A DNA stretch of 64,000 nucleotides from Leuctra nigra (lineage: Eukaryota > Arthropoda > Insecta > Plecoptera > Leuctridae): the NCBI GenBank assembly GCA_934045905.1, contig OW203771.1, positions 24,188,069 through 24,252,068 on the forward strand, written 5' to 3'. Positions 35,309 through 50,993 of the stretch are shown piece after piece. Below the pieces are notes generated by a model, which searched no databases, had not been told where the DNA came from, and worked only from the letters and a program-made list of their open reading frames with translations. Position 1 is the first letter of the stretch, and each line of letters begins with the position of its first letter. The position numbers and the translations under genes were made by a program.

Positions 35309-38300
35309 ATGTCTACTCTTAGATTTAGAGAGTTTAAACCAGAAGAAGAGGAGGTCGATTTATATTTATTGCAATTCAAGCATTACTTAAAGGCCTGGGG
35401 ACTGGTTGATGAGGAGGACAAAGTGTCCAGTTTTATCGTGAATGTCGGGACGAAACATGTGGCCTTGCTTCAGGATATCATATCGCCCTTGGCTCTGGAT
35501 AATCAAACATATGAATATTTAACTACTTTATTAGCCGAGCATTACAGGCCGAAGAGGATATTAGTAGCGGAAAGGTATCGATTTCACTGCAGAATGCAAC
35601 ATCCTGGTGAAACAATCAAAGACTATGTGGTAGCTCTACGCCATTTAGCATCAACATGTAAATTCGGCCTATTCTTGAACGAAGCCATCAGAGACAGGTT
35701 AGTGTGTGGCATGTCTAACGAGGTTATAAGAAGAGATCTTCTCAGGGAAGAAAGGGACTTAACACAAACGGTAGAGAGGGCTAGTACCATTGAACTAGCC
35801 GAGAAGCAAGGGTCTGCTTTATCACAAGCTTCAGCTACAGCTTCAGTAAATTTACCGCTCGTGTCGGAAGTCAATATTCTTTCTAAGGGGCCGCGCTGCC
35901 CTCCGAAAAAGACCATGCTATGTTACCGATGTCAGTCGTGCCAACACGAGTCGCAGAGTTGTCCCTATAAAAATTTCAAATGTCATAAGTGCCAGAAAGT
36001 TGGGCACATTGCGAAGGCCTGTCGACAGAAAATGGGGAAGAGAGGAACAGTACAAATGGTTGAAGAGGAGGTTCTCTCGGAGGAAGAGGAAGACATTGGA
36101 TTCAACACTGTGAATTACGCCAAACGGAATGCTGGTAAGACAACGGCATATACCGTACAGTTAGATAAAGAAGATCAACTGGTATCTTTGGTTCTGGATA
36201 CGGGCGCGGGAGTGTCCGTGATCACGGAAACGACGTATGCAAAACGTTTTGGGCATCTGCCGATCCAGCCCGTGGAACTGCGTCTTCGAACCTGGGATCG
36301 AGGTCCGCTCAAGGTTATGGGACAGGTATGGGTCCGAGTACAACATGGGGGGCAGTTACATCGCCTACCCTTGGTGGTGGTCGACACTAAAGGACAGCCA
36401 GGACCTCCGCTTCTGGGTAGGACGTGGTTAGAAACACTACATCTGGATTGGAGCAGCATGATCAAGAAGGAAACTGCTGGAAAGGAAGTACCACGAGACC
36501 ACATCGATCACGTTACGGAACCAGGCGGAACGAAGAGGATTCTGGAGCAACGCATCTCGGAGCTGCAGGTAAAATATGCACCAGTGTTTGAAAAGGGGGT
36601 AGGAAAGATTGAAGGGAAAAGCGTGAGCCTGCATCTCAAAGATAATGCTATTCCCAAGTTTTGCAAGAAAAGACCGGTGCCATATGCATTACAATCCTTG
36701 GTAGATGCAGAAATAGATAGACTAGTGAGCAATAAGTTGTGGCTGCCAGTAAATAGAAGTGAATGGGCCACACCCTTAGTTGTAGTTCCCAAGAATGGCG
36801 GGGTGCGAATCTGTTCGGATTACAAGGTAACCTTGAATCCTGTCTTGGATGTCGATCATTACCCCCTCCCCACGACTGAAGAGCTTTTGCATAGTGTGGC
36901 TGGTTCTAAGATATTCACAGTTCTAGATTTGTCGTCGGCCTACCAACAACTGGAGGTGGAGCCCCAGTCACAACAACGCTTGACGGTAACTACTCACCGG
37001 GGCCTGTTTCGTCCAACGCGCCTACCGTATGGAATTGCCTCAGGACCGGCCCTATTTCAACAAGTGATGGATGATATTCTGCAAGGCATTCCATTAGTGG
37101 GGTGCTACATAGACGACGTGCTTATTGGAGGGCGGAACATGGAAGAGGCGGCGAGGAACTTGGAGGAGGTGCTCAAGCGTTTGAAGGAACACAATATTCG
37201 AGTGAGTAAGGAGAAATGTCAATTTCTGCAAACATCAGTCAAGTATTTGGGATTTTCTATTGATCAAGAGGGAATGCACCCAACAGAAGACTTAGTGGAA
37301 GTCATTAATATGGCTCCAGAACCTCAGGACAAGACGCAACTCAAGGCTTATTTGGGCTTGTTAAACTTCTACGGGAAATTCATTCCGAACTGCTCAGGGC
37401 AGTTAGTGCCATTCTATAATTTGACTAAAGAGGGGGTGCTCTGGAATTGGACGAGGGAGCATGCAGCACTTTTCAAAGAGACTAAGAAATGGATAACGGC
37501 AGCCAATCTGTTAGTGTACTACAACCCCGGTTTGCCATTAATAGTCACCTGTGACGCGTCAGCGTATGGAGTGGGGGCCATCTTGTCACACCCCAATGAA
37601 AATGGGGGAGAAAATCCCATTGCATTTGCATCAAAAACATTAAATGCTGCAGAGAAGAACTATTCACAGATTCATAAAGAGGCCCTGGCCATTATATTTG
37701 CCGTTAAGAAATTCCACAAATTTCTACTGGGAAGGAAATTTACTTTGTACACCGACCATCAGCCTTTGACTACAATATTGGGGGCAAAACACGGGATACC
37801 TCCACTGGCAGCTGCTAGGTTACAGCGATGGGCAGATCTGCTAGCACCGTACCAATATGAAATCAAATACCGGAAAGGAAAGGACTTGGCAAATGCCGAT
37901 GCATTGTCGCGATTACCGTTGCCAACAGAGGAGCCAGTAGAAAAACCACGGAACTATTTCTCACCGGAAAAACATTTGCAAACAATCATCGCACAACTCG
38001 ATAATCGACCGGATCAGCCGTTAACAGCCAAGGAAATTGGAAAAGCGACAAATAAAGATGGTGTGCTCACACGAGTCAAACAGTTTGTGCTTCAAGGTTG
38101 GCCAAGGAATTCGGCAGAAGAGCTTCTGCCTTTTGCGAGGAGGAAGGACGAACTGAGCGAAGACTGCGACTGCCTTACCTGGGGAAATAGGGTGGTAATT
38201 CCAGAGTGTCTACAAGAAAAACTGCTGCAACTGCTGCACGAGGGCCATCCTGGGTGCACCCGGATGACATTGTTGGCGAGGAGTGTGGTGTGGTGGCCGC

Positions 38301-39442
38301 AGATGGAAGAGCACATTGAGGCCAAGGTGGCGGCCTGTCACATTTGTCAGAGTGTCCAGACATCAGCCAAACCTGCTTTGTTTCAACCATGGCCCTGGCC
38401 ACAGAGGAAGTGGGAAAGAATTCACGTTGATTTTGCCACCGACACAGTTACGAACTCCGGAAAGGTATTACTATGCATAATTGACAGCCACTCTAAGTGG
38501 ATCGAGGTGTTCCCAATGAGTTCCATGACAACCTCCCGAACTATTGATAAATTACGGACCCTGTTTGCATCCTATGGGTTGCCGGAGGTGTTGGTGTCAG
38601 ACAACGGTACAAATTTTACAAGCGAGGAGTTTGAAACGTATCTTCAGGAGAACCGTATCAAACACATTCTGTCACCACCGTATCATCCGGCCTCAAATGG
38701 AGCCTGTGAGAGGGTAGTCCAAATCGTAAAAAAAGGTTTAAAGAAACTAGTCTTAGAAGAAGAAAGTGGTGAAAGCGAACCTCGCTCCTTGCAACATACA
38801 TTGGACAAGCTGTTAACCGCCTACAGATGCACCCCACACTCCATAACCAAACGCACACCTGCGGAATTATTCCTGGGTCGAACGACCCGAACCTTGTTGT
38901 CATTAATACGACCCAGTTTGGCAGAATACATGGGGAGTCGACAACAGACAGAAAAGGCAAGATTGGACCAGCATCGGCAGAATCGAGAATTCATGGTGGG
39001 ACAACTAGTGTGGGTCAGAAGTGTACGGGGGGAGAAAACCAATTGGTTCTCAGGGGAAATAAAGCAGATTTTGGGAAGGAATACTTACAGGGTACAAGTG
39101 GGCATGGAACGTCGAGTCTGTCATGCGGATCATTTGCGAAGAAGGGTGTCCACGGGGGGCGAGCCAGAGGGGAACCATTCCACATTACCCGAGAGGATCC
39201 CGGACAGGAGTTTCCGACAACCCGGGACGGAACCAACACCGAGCCCAGGGCCTGGGCCTTCTCAAGGATCTCCAGCTACCGGCCGTGGTGCTGCCGGACT
39301 GTCGTCTGCTAGTCCTGCATCACAGAGGACGTCTCCGTGGGCCCGGCCGCCTTCGGGTTCTACTTCTCCGACAGCGGGTGACCATGGAGAGGAGGGTCGA
39401 CCTCAGCGACAGCGACGCCGTCCAGAAATTCTGGATTTATAA
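35309..39442 (+). CDS. Gag-Pol polyprotein of the Ty3-type element
   Basis: The frame encodes 1377 residues from the first ATG (an upstream TTG at 35282 is in frame but not a likely start). The Gag-like region is residues 1-200. Two CCHC zinc knuckles lie at 205-218 and 225-238. The protease has DTG at 297-299. The reverse transcriptase spans about 455-640 with catalytic Asp540 and YIDD at 600-603. RNase H begins with Asp749 (TCDAS). The integrase has zinc-binding H977, H980, C1010 and C1013 and catalytic D1041, D1098 and E1134 (D-D-35-E spacing). The tail from about 1290 is Pro/Ser/Gly-rich. No stop or frameshift interrupts it and all catalytic residues are present, so the copy may be autonomous. 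It resembles proteins often labelled K02A2.6-like in arthropods. Confidence 0.95.
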   Translation: MSTLRFREFKPEEEEVDLYLLQFKHYLKAWGLVDEEDKVSSFIVNVGTKHVALLQDIISPLALDNQTYEYLTTLLAEHYRPKRILVAERYRFHCRMQHPGETIKDYVVALRHLASTCKFGLFLNEAIRDRLVCGMSNEVIRRDLLREERDLTQTVERASTIELAEKQGSALSQASATASVNLPLVSEVNILSKGPRCPPKKTMLCYRCQSCQHESQSCPYKNFKCHKCQKVGHIAKACRQKMGKRGTVQMVEEEVLSEEEEDIGFNTVNYAKRNAGKTTAYTVQLDKEDQLVSLVLDTGAGVSVITETTYAKRFGHLPIQPVELRLRTWDRGPLKVMGQVWVRVQHGGQLHRLPLVVVDTKGQPGPPLLGRTWLETLHLDWSSMIKKETAGKEVPRDHIDHVTEPGGTKRILEQRISELQVKYAPVFEKGVGKIEGKSVSLHLKDNAIPKFCKKRPVPYALQSLVDAEIDRLVSNKLWLPVNRSEWATPLVVVPKNGGVRICSDYKVTLNPVLDVDHYPLPTTEELLHSVAGSKIFTVLDLSSAYQQLEVEPQSQQRLTVTTHRGLFRPTRLPYGIASGPALFQQVMDDILQGIPLVGCYIDDVLIGGRNMEEAARNLEEVLKRLKEHNIRVSKEKCQFLQTSVKYLGFSIDQEGMHPTEDLVEVINMAPEPQDKTQLKAYLGLLNFYGKFIPNCSGQLVPFYNLTKEGVLWNWTREHAALFKETKKWITAANLLVYYNPGLPLIVTCDASAYGVGAILSHPNENGGENPIAFASKTLNAAEKNYSQIHKEALAIIFAVKKFHKFLLGRKFTLYTDHQPLTTILGAKHGIPPLAAARLQRWADLLAPYQYEIKYRKGKDLANADALSRLPLPTEEPVEKPRNYFSPEKHLQTIIAQLDNRPDQPLTAKEIGKATNKDGVLTRVKQFVLQGWPRNSAEELLPFARRKDELSEDCDCLTWGNRVVIPECLQEKLLQLLHEGHPGCTRMTLLARSVVWWPQMEEHIEAKVAACHICQSVQTSAKPALFQPWPWPQRKWERIHVDFATDTVTNSGKVLLCIIDSHSKWIEVFPMSSMTTSRTIDKLRTLFASYGLPEVLVSDNGTNFTSEEFETYLQENRIKHILSPPYHPASNGACERVVQIVKKGLKKLVLEEESGESEPRSLQHTLDKLLTAYRCTPHSITKRTPAELFLGRTTRTLLSLIRPSLAEYMGSRQQTEKARLDQHRQNREFMVGQLVWVRSVRGEKTNWFSGEIKQILGRNTYRVQVGMERRVCHADHLRRRVSTGGEPEGNHSTLPERIPDRSFRQPGTEPTPSPGPGPSQGSPATGRGAAGLSSASPASQRTSPWARPPSGSTSPTAGDHGEEGRPQRQRRRPEILDL

Positions 39443-39533
39443 TTGAATTGAGAAAATTGTGTTTGAATATATTTTTGTATGTTTCCTGATATTGTATTCT
39501 TGTGATAATTTTATAATTGTGGTATTAAAACAT

Positions 39534-39547
39534 GGAAGAGAAAGGAG
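39534..39547 (+). other. Polypurine tract
   Basis: GGAAGAGAAAGGAG directly abuts the 3' LTR, as expected for the plus-strand primer. Confidence 0.85.
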
Positions 39548-39716
39548 TGTAGTATTGTGTAGGGGAAGGGAACATTTACAGTTGGCAGCCGTGGTGGCGC
39601 TGCTAACTTCATTGTGCTGTGGGACCATAGACTAGAGAGCCAATCCGTCAAGCAGTCAATAAAGAACCACTGAACCTACCAGTTGTCTATTCTCAGAACC
39701 CTGACTTCCTACGACA
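39548..39716 (+). repeat. 3' LTR
   Basis: It is identical to the 5' LTR and followed by the duplicated target ccaac. AATAAA is at 39658-39663. Confidence 0.95.
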
Positions 39717-39721
39717 CCAAC

Positions 39722-40099
39722 ATTGAACAAAATTGATAAAACAATGTCCAGTTTCATGACCATATTATAATTTTTATGTATGTCAATAACGTCGTGCCAA
39801 TCTTCTACTGGACAAAGAAGTATTATCTCCTAATCTTTAATATTATCTTTCATTTAACGTGTTGTTGTGTTTCATTGGCTGTTGCCATGGTTTCAGGCGA
39901 TAAATCCTACCGTTAACTTTTGGGACTTGGTACAACCGGGCCTTAATGATTGGAATAAATATTCGTTATAAGCTTATTTCCTCGATATCTTCGCCTTTTT
40001 GCGGACATTGGGGGATGGGGGAGGGGAGGGGGCTTCGGCGGATCTTGCCAAGCCCCCCGGAATTTAAATGTCATTAATTGTTCAAATAAACAAATATTC
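39722..40099. other. Intergenic, nothing recognised
   Basis: AT-rich sequence with a G-rich run near 40010-40030. The short ORFs have no recognisable features. Confidence 0.5.
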
Positions 40100-40975
40100 A
40101 ATTTAACGGGTGGCCCAAAAAAACGCACAATGGGCGAGACATTGCTATGACGAAATTACTAAACAAATTATTCTAAAAATTTCACATAATAATATAAAAA
40201 ACATACTAAGGTTTGATGTTTGAAAGTTTCAAAAACACTGCTTTTGTAGACAAAAAGTTACAGTTGCTTATTTTGGTTGTCGAAAAAATCAATTTACGGA
40301 GCCGCGTTTAGAAAACGGTTATTGGCCGGGACGCTGTTTCTTCCAAACTACTAACTATATCAAGTAGAAAATTTTGTATATTATTCAAAATATATTGCCA
40401 TCAATTGTGTGAAATTTTCAGTACATTTGGATTGTTGTAGCAAATGTTGTAAACTCTTGAAGCTTGAGCTTAAAATCAGATATTAGGGTGATAATTTCTC
40501 ATGTACACGATATTCTTCGACGATATTTTGATAATATTTTGATATTATTTTGATAATATTTTGATACACGATATTTTGTGTAAAATTGAAATTATCTTTC
40601 GGATTTTGTGCTTTTAAGCTGAACTTCAAGATAACATAACTTTTGTTCCATACATACAAATGTAATGACATTTTTACACAATTAAAATCAATATATTTTG
40701 AATAAAATTTGAAATTTTCAGCTTGATATCCTAAGTTATTTTAAATAAACAGTGGCCCGGCCAATTGACGTTCACTGAAGGCGGGCTGTTTGAGTTCTGT
40801 ATAATCGACTTTTCAACAACCAAATTAGAACAGCTGTAACTTTTCCAACATAAGTCATAAGTGTAAAACTTTCACACATCAAACCTTATGTTGTTTATAT
40901 TATGTGAAATTTGATTTGTGCTGTAGTATCGTCACAGCAATGTCTTGCCCATTGTGCGCTTTTTGGCCATCCGGT
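40100..40975. mobile_element. Inverted-repeat element (~0.88 kb)
   Basis: The left end (gggtggcccaaaaa, cgcacaatgggcgagacatt) is the complement of the right end near 40925-40978 (aatgtcttgcccattgtgcg, gctttttggcc). Internal blocks are also inverted (tcaaaccttatgttg and aaggtttgatgtttg). It carries no gene. Related sequences occur at 32277-32925 and in element A near 21290 and 26600. Confidence 0.6.
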
Positions 40976-41693
40976 ACAAATATTGTATTGTGTTTTCACT
41001 TCTTAGGAAAATAGCTGTTTTAGTCACATCTTACATTTGATGGTTACTTTCTGAATGATGGAGGTCATGCTTCTCCAGTTGAAATTCCTCAAATAAAAAG
41101 AAAATATCTTTGTATGATTTTCGTTCTGTTGACAGTAATGTCTAAAACGCACAATAATGATTGGAATTGAAATAAATTTCTGAAGAGTGAGTGACAAACA
41201 TCTAGAAAGTTAAAAGAAACAATAAGTTTGGACTTTATCAAACCTGTATTAATTAAAACAAAACCCAAGCTTTGAAATGCCATCTGATAGCTTGATAATT
41301 TTATTTAACATAATTAATAAATGTTGTAAAGTCGTGTGTTTCTTTTAATATTCAATCAAATCTTAGATCTGATTTATTATCTGAAAAGTTATTGGTTTTA
41401 AAATTATGTTTTTTGAAACTTCTGCTAGCTTCTTTATGGACTGAATACAGTAATTAATATTGATAATGAATGACGCACTTCTTAATCGCTTAATTATAAA
41501 TGATATGGAGTCACCTTGATGCAACATGCAATGACAGAATGGTAAATGAATGTCTTTCGATATTCGAAATAATGTAAAATTAAACCCAGACACTTTTAAT
41601 CCAAAATCTAAACCCTGAAAACCGCCCTGCTTCACAAATTGTGTTGTGTAAATAGTACTTCCATTTATATAAAATATGCGAATATATAGGTTT

Positions 41694-41815
41694 CTGTGGA
41701 AAACTTCCATGGAGTCCGGATGGTAGGAAGGGATGTGCGTTGTGAGAAATATCCTACCGAACCGGGGCTCGAAACCGTGACCTCGTACTTGCCGGGCGAG
41801 AGCTTTAGAGAGCTC
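41694..41815 (-). mobile_element. tRNA-derived SINE fragment (tentative)
   Basis: The minus strand carries a B-box-like GGTTTCGAGCCCCGG and a downstream body (ttcctaccatccggactcc). The A box is degenerate. A diverged SINE is more likely than a tRNA gene. Confidence 0.4.
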
Positions 41816-41884
41816 TATTAAAAATATGTAAAATTTTGAGATGACCATCAGTATTAGACAGATTAGAATATTTCGACTTTTAAT

Positions 41885-42995
41885 ACATCTTTAGTAAGTA
41901 AATACAAATATTGTATTGTATTGTATTGTATTTTATTAATCTCAAAAGACATATACAGGGTATTTGTATAGAGCATCGTCAATTAAATAGGTATAATTAT
42001 AGTTTACAAAACACAAATAAATAACATGTAAAAATACAATGAACACTATAATCTGCCATTAAATAAAATAGCATTGTCGATAAATAAAGTCACAAAGTGT
42101 AATGACTAATGTTCACACACAATAATGTTCCTAGTAAACGAGATGCATAGAAACAAGGAATGGGTTTAAGAGATTCCATGACTATGCATATACATTAATT
42201 TTTCATAATACAATATCAAATACAATATGAATTGAGATAACTTCTATACAAATACAATAATGATGCACATACTATTCCAAGTATACAATACTGCACATCT
42301 AGGTTGTCAAATACGTGATCAAGTTACTAAATAAAGCCAATTGCTTTACGATCTGACACCTAACAATTTTTTACGAGATTTCAGTGTTTTAATCATGCAA
42401 TGAATCAATCTGTCCATTCTAGAAACTGTATTTTCTTTATATAAAATTTATAATTATTAAGTCACAATAAATAAAATTGTGAGGTGACAGAACCTAAAAG
42501 CATAATCTATTCTATATATAACTTATTTTTTAGGGTTCTAAGTTTAAAAGTGTATGATGTAAGGCATCTAAACTCTATAGATACGTTCCATATGGAGAAT
42601 TGAACATTGACTCTCCTCCTCTAGTACCTCATTACTCGCCTCATTACTACCACCGGAGAGAAATACCGATCTTAATAGTGCGGATTCCTCTAAACCATTG
42701 TTTTCTCTAATTGTAATAGTAGAGTATGTATTTTATTCTTCTATTGGCGACATAAAAGATAATTTAATTACATTAAGCTAATAAAAATATTATAGAAAGT
42801 GGAAAAAAATAGTAAACTTATCATCGTTTTAAAATACACTGAAATTTGCAAACGTGATTTTAAATTCTTTAACTCCATCTCGTCTAGTGATGAAATATCT
42901 AGGTTATTTACCTATATAGAAATAGTATATAAAGTATACATTGTGCCTTTATTTAAAGTGTATTTAACTCATTATATATTGCCATAGCTTGCTTA
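41885..42995. other. AT-rich intergenic region
   Basis: A (TATTG)n run lies near 41910-41935. No gene or clear element was found. Confidence 0.5.
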
Positions 42996-43004
42996 TTATT
43001 TGCT

Positions 43005-43010
43005 TTTATT
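43005..43010 (-). terminator. Polyadenylation signal of Gr gene A
   Basis: AATAAA on the minus strand, about 104 bases after the stop codon of exon 4. Confidence 0.6.
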
Positions 43011-43113
43011 TGTACACAGAACTTCTAAAGAGATAAATTGACAGACACTCTGTAAATCTTGAATGATGATTCCGTTGCTCCTTGTGAGCAGTCTTGTAAC
43101 TTGATGTGGTTTA

Positions 43114-47228
<4,115 letters not shown>

Positions 47229-47380
47229 TCCACTCACAGGTCGAGTGGCGTTGTTTGACTTGCGCCAAACCTTCCTCAACAGTTCAGTGCACATCATCTC
47301 GTGCCGTTGGTCCGATGTCTGTTAGCCAACCTTCCACTACGACGAATTGCTCTCGTTTATTGTATTACAACAGTCTTACC

Positions 47381-47431
47381 TGTTGCTACCAACAATGACA
47401 CAATTGGTTGCTACCAACAATGACACAATGT
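47381..47431 (-). promoter_or_regulatory. Conserved upstream motif of Gr gene A
   Basis: Two copies of gttgctaccaacaatgac occur in tandem about 24 bases apart. The same pair lies upstream of gene B at 59519-59570. Conservation of spacing suggests promoter or 5' UTR function, or a duplication too recent to have decayed. Confidence 0.45.
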
Positions 47432-47619
47432 TATACTGTATTTCGATTTGCAATGATGATGGGTTATTCAATACTTAAGACTTGCTTCCAAGATTATCGA
47501 ACACTCTTTCTTTTACAATAACACTGCATTATTGATTTTGTTAAGCGACGCAAGCTTGTGACCCAATTTCAATTCGCTTACACCGTCGCACTGTTCTGCA
47601 GCGAGGTTAATGGCGACGG

Positions 47620-47828
47620 ATGAATGATTATGATGATGATGATTGGGAGATGATGGTGAAGATTAGGTAAGGATGGAAGGTGGGAAGGAGGCGATCGAGG
47701 CCTATTAGTAGGGCACCTTCCCAGCATTTGCTGTCAACTAAGGGAAAACCACCAGGAAGGACGTCCGCGAGAATCGAACCCGGGCCTCTAGAATACAAGT
47801 TCAGAGCGTTACCACTCAGCCAACCATT
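47620..47828 (-). mobile_element. tRNA-derived SINE
   Basis: The minus strand starts with a tRNA-like head: A box TGGCTGAGTGG (47813-47823) and B box GGTTCGATTC (47771-47780). A body follows, ending in an (ATC)n tail at 47620-47645. This head/body/tail layout is typical of SINEs. Confidence 0.7.
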
Positions 47829-48246
47829 AATTGAGCGATCGTCACCACGGGACTCTTATGGCACTTCCTCTGCCTGATTATTTTTTGCGTGTCTTTTTGG
47901 AGGCTATGCCCAGGCCTAACCTATCAACCGATTGGTCTGGAATTTGTTTACTCTCATTTCATATGTGCGGTCCCAAAGTTTTTGAACGAGATCCTGCGAT
48001 TTCTTAAAATGATTTTTTGAAAATTAAAGATAGCACCGTTTTAACGATCAACTTAAAACTTATGCATGATTTTGTCCAATCTGAGGATTTAATGAGAATT
48101 AGGGTCTGCATTAGATCTGGTTGATCTTAACTTGTGAGCAAAATTTTAGCCGATCAGTGAAACGGCAAGACCGATATAGCGACAGTGACAGAAAAAAGAA
48201 CGCCGTTCCAAAAGAGCTAAATGGCTTCGCTCCTTTATCTCGCTAA
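47829..48246. mobile_element. Short GAGCGAGC-family derivative
   Basis: Its left end, ttgagcgatcgtcaccacgg, matches the 5' end of copy X. Its right end, aaaagagctaaatggcttcg, matches a 5' end in inverse orientation, giving it two like ends. Confidence 0.45.
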
Positions 48247-48247
48247 A

Positions 48248-50993
48248 TCTATCTATATATACCTGCAGGCATATACATTTTATAGCCTTCAATGTCTATG
48301 CTGCAGGTAAATTAGAATGTATGTCTGTATGTCATGTCTGTCTGTCTGTATGGATGTCTGTCTGTATGTTCTTCATACATTTCTACACCCTTTGACAGAT
48401 CTCAACCAAATGTGGCATGAAGTTTCTATGGGGTGCTGTGCACATCGTAGGGTACTTACCCCATTTCGCAAACCACCCCTAATAGAACAAAGCACCCCTA
48501 TTAGAAAAGTAAATACACTGTTCTGCATAGACGAGTGCGCGTGCTTGAGTTTGCAAGTTTGCACAACTCCTGATGCTAGAAATTGCGGCTCAGTCACGAC
48601 TCCAGTGTGATCACGTGACCTTCAACCCGACTCGGGAAAACTGTTACGTGCTCAGATTTCAAGAATTACTTTATGTAAACACTTTGGGTTGCATATCTCA
48701 CATGAGTAGTTGGATCTCTATCATGGTGGTATATAGGTTAGGTGAGTGAACCAAAGCTTAGGCAGTGGTACAAGAACGCACGCGGTTCCGCGCGCTGCCG
48801 CAGCGAGCGCTGCGATCACCCGGTCTGACGCTTGCAATGCAAGCATATGCAAGGACGAGGATTTCGCTGACGGCAAAGTGCTATTTCACGCCGCGTTCAT
48901 TTCTACACTTACGCATATTGTGTGTTCACAAACGATAATAATTGTTTACGTATCAGTTTAAGCAATACGCTATTTGTTATACTTATGTAAAAATACAATT
49001 AATGTTCTATCACTGTTTTCAATGATTTTTAGTACTGTGCACTGAATGGTTGATATTTGAAATTGCACACGATAAACTATTTCAAACTGAAATGTTACTA
49101 TTACACATAGGTAGGCAATTAAAATTATGTTTTACGATGTCGTTAATTTTGATAACTTTTTCTTGGTTTGATTTCACTTCAGAGACATTGTTGTTTGTTT
49201 GCAATGTTGTCGCATTCTTTAGTTTAAATGTAGTTATGAATAATCAACATCATCTTTGTGAGCACACGAAAAAAGTTCCCGTGATGGAGGCACTTCTGGC
49301 AAGATGGCTATTATCAGTCCACAGATAATACATATTTTTCATTACCTTTAATTTGTAAGATATTATCTATAGTCTTGACTTTGTGACATCTACATTCATT
49401 GTGATCTCAGGGTGAACATAATTTTTCGTCATTTGGTATGCACAAACAGTGTTGCATCATGGCATCCTTGAAGGGGGGGGGGGGGGGGGGGGGAGCCGAA
49501 CATTTTACAAACCCTACTTTTTCCCTACTTTGACACCTTTTGCACTGTCAAACTTGTCATTATAGACCTCCTTTAGATTGCAGATATGACAGACCCAACA
49601 TGCTTTATAAGTTAATTTGAAACTAATCTAAGATAGTCAGTTATAAAAAATTTCGCCGCGCGGCAGTTTTCTGGGGGTCAAGAACCCATTGAGCCCGGCT
49701 AGACCACTTATTTTTGCAAAATCTGTTTGCCCCCCCCCCCTCTCCCCCCCGGGCTAAATTGTTGAAATTCATTCAACACTGTGCATAAAAGTATGATTTT
49801 AATTATTAATAATGTCGGCAATGCGTAGACACGTCACGTTCATATTTATTGGCATAAGTCGATATCGTATTACTATTACTATTATCATATTAATATTATC
49901 ATTAATTACAATTATGTTTTCCACAGACAGTTAATTATGTGACATATTGTCCAGTCTTTCATGTGTTGCTTTGCTATCTATACTTTCATTGTGATCTTGT
50001 GAAATATAATTTATCTATATGTATACCTTCGCCGCGTGAGATACGTAAGGACATAATATCATACTTATATCATATTATCATAATAAAACAAATGCATTTT
50101 TATGCAAAAACCCTGAAGAAGCTAGGAATCAGCTGATCAACATGATGTCATTCTTTATTCTAATTGGCTGAATGGCTGTAAAGGAAGGCGGGGTCTACGC
50201 CGCGTGAGTCGAGCCGAGGCCGCCGCGATATGAGGCAAATGTATTTGAAAATTTGTGTAGACGAAACTATTCAATATTATTGCATGCCGTTTCTTTTGTT
50301 ATGGTAGTCGAGAAGTTGGGAATGTTACGAAAAAATGGCAACTGCTTGGTTTGTATATTCTTGCCGGAATTGAGTGTTATGTTTTCAATTTGGCGGAATT
50401 TTAATCAAGTCGAAATAAAAATAATAATTTTGACCATTATATGTTGACATTTTGACCATACATGCAGCGACAAATATGTTCATGACATTGCCAGCTATAT
50501 TATGTTTTTTTAAGATTTGTTTTAGCTCGTCTAGTTTTGGACATAGAGCTGATTTTATGAATAAGGGTAGTTATCCCCGTTTTTGTTGAATTTAAGGGTG
50601 AAGGAGTCAAACCACAACTTGCCAACGGTTCTTTTTGGATTCAGCGCGTCAAAATACATAGGAATATCGACGTTGGCAACTTTTAACAGACCTTCCCGCC
50701 AAGTTGTGATGTTTTACTTCTGTTCCGCGACTATCAGCCCGCCGTGCATCAGACCGGGTGACGCTCACGTGCCTGGCGGTGGAACTGTGAACAGCGTGCC
50801 TTTTGAGACCGCGCGGGCAATGGGAACGAGATGGTCGTTCTCTCACCTAACCTATATACCACCATGATCTCTATTGACGGTGTCGCTGCGCCGGTCAATA
50901 CAAGCAATCCGTCTCACATAGGTGTAATGCGGGTTGCTTAAATCACATGTACCCCTCCCCACCAGCACGAGCAACGCCGGGCAGGTCAGCTAG
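48248..50993 (+). mobile_element. Putative non-autonomous Helitron
   Basis: The 5' end is TCTATCTATATATACC after an A. The 3' end is gcaacgccgggcaggtcagc followed by tag, giving CTAG before T. This fits the Helitron pattern TC...CTRR inserted at A|T. The left part has (TGTCTGTC)n and gtagggtacttacccc, also found at 55764-55990. Inside, 48722-48860 is inverted relative to 50740-50875 (catggtggtatataggttag). No Rep/helicase frame is seen. The 92-codon ORF at 49050 is unrecognised. Confidence 0.5.

Larger units (their letters stand above)
35078..39716 (+). mobile_element. Intact Ty3/Gypsy-type LTR retrotransposon
   Basis: The element is 4639 bp with two identical 169-bp LTRs, a 5-bp target duplication ccaac (35073-35077 and 39717-39721), a primer-binding site, one long gag-pol frame and a polypurine tract. 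Identical LTRs and an unbroken frame indicate very recent insertion. The domain order protease-RT-RNase H-integrase is Ty3/Gypsy. The single fused ORF and short LTRs recall the Mag-type lineage, which is inference. No env is present. It lies about 0.5 kb upstream of the CA promoter. Confidence 0.95.

Noticed and set aside
35623..39312. Short ORFs overlapping the Ty3 gag-pol on both strands
   Set aside because: They are shadows of the 1377-codon frame.
49050..49328. 92-codon hydrophobic ORF
   Set aside because: No recognisable receptor motif; lies in a Helitron-like element.
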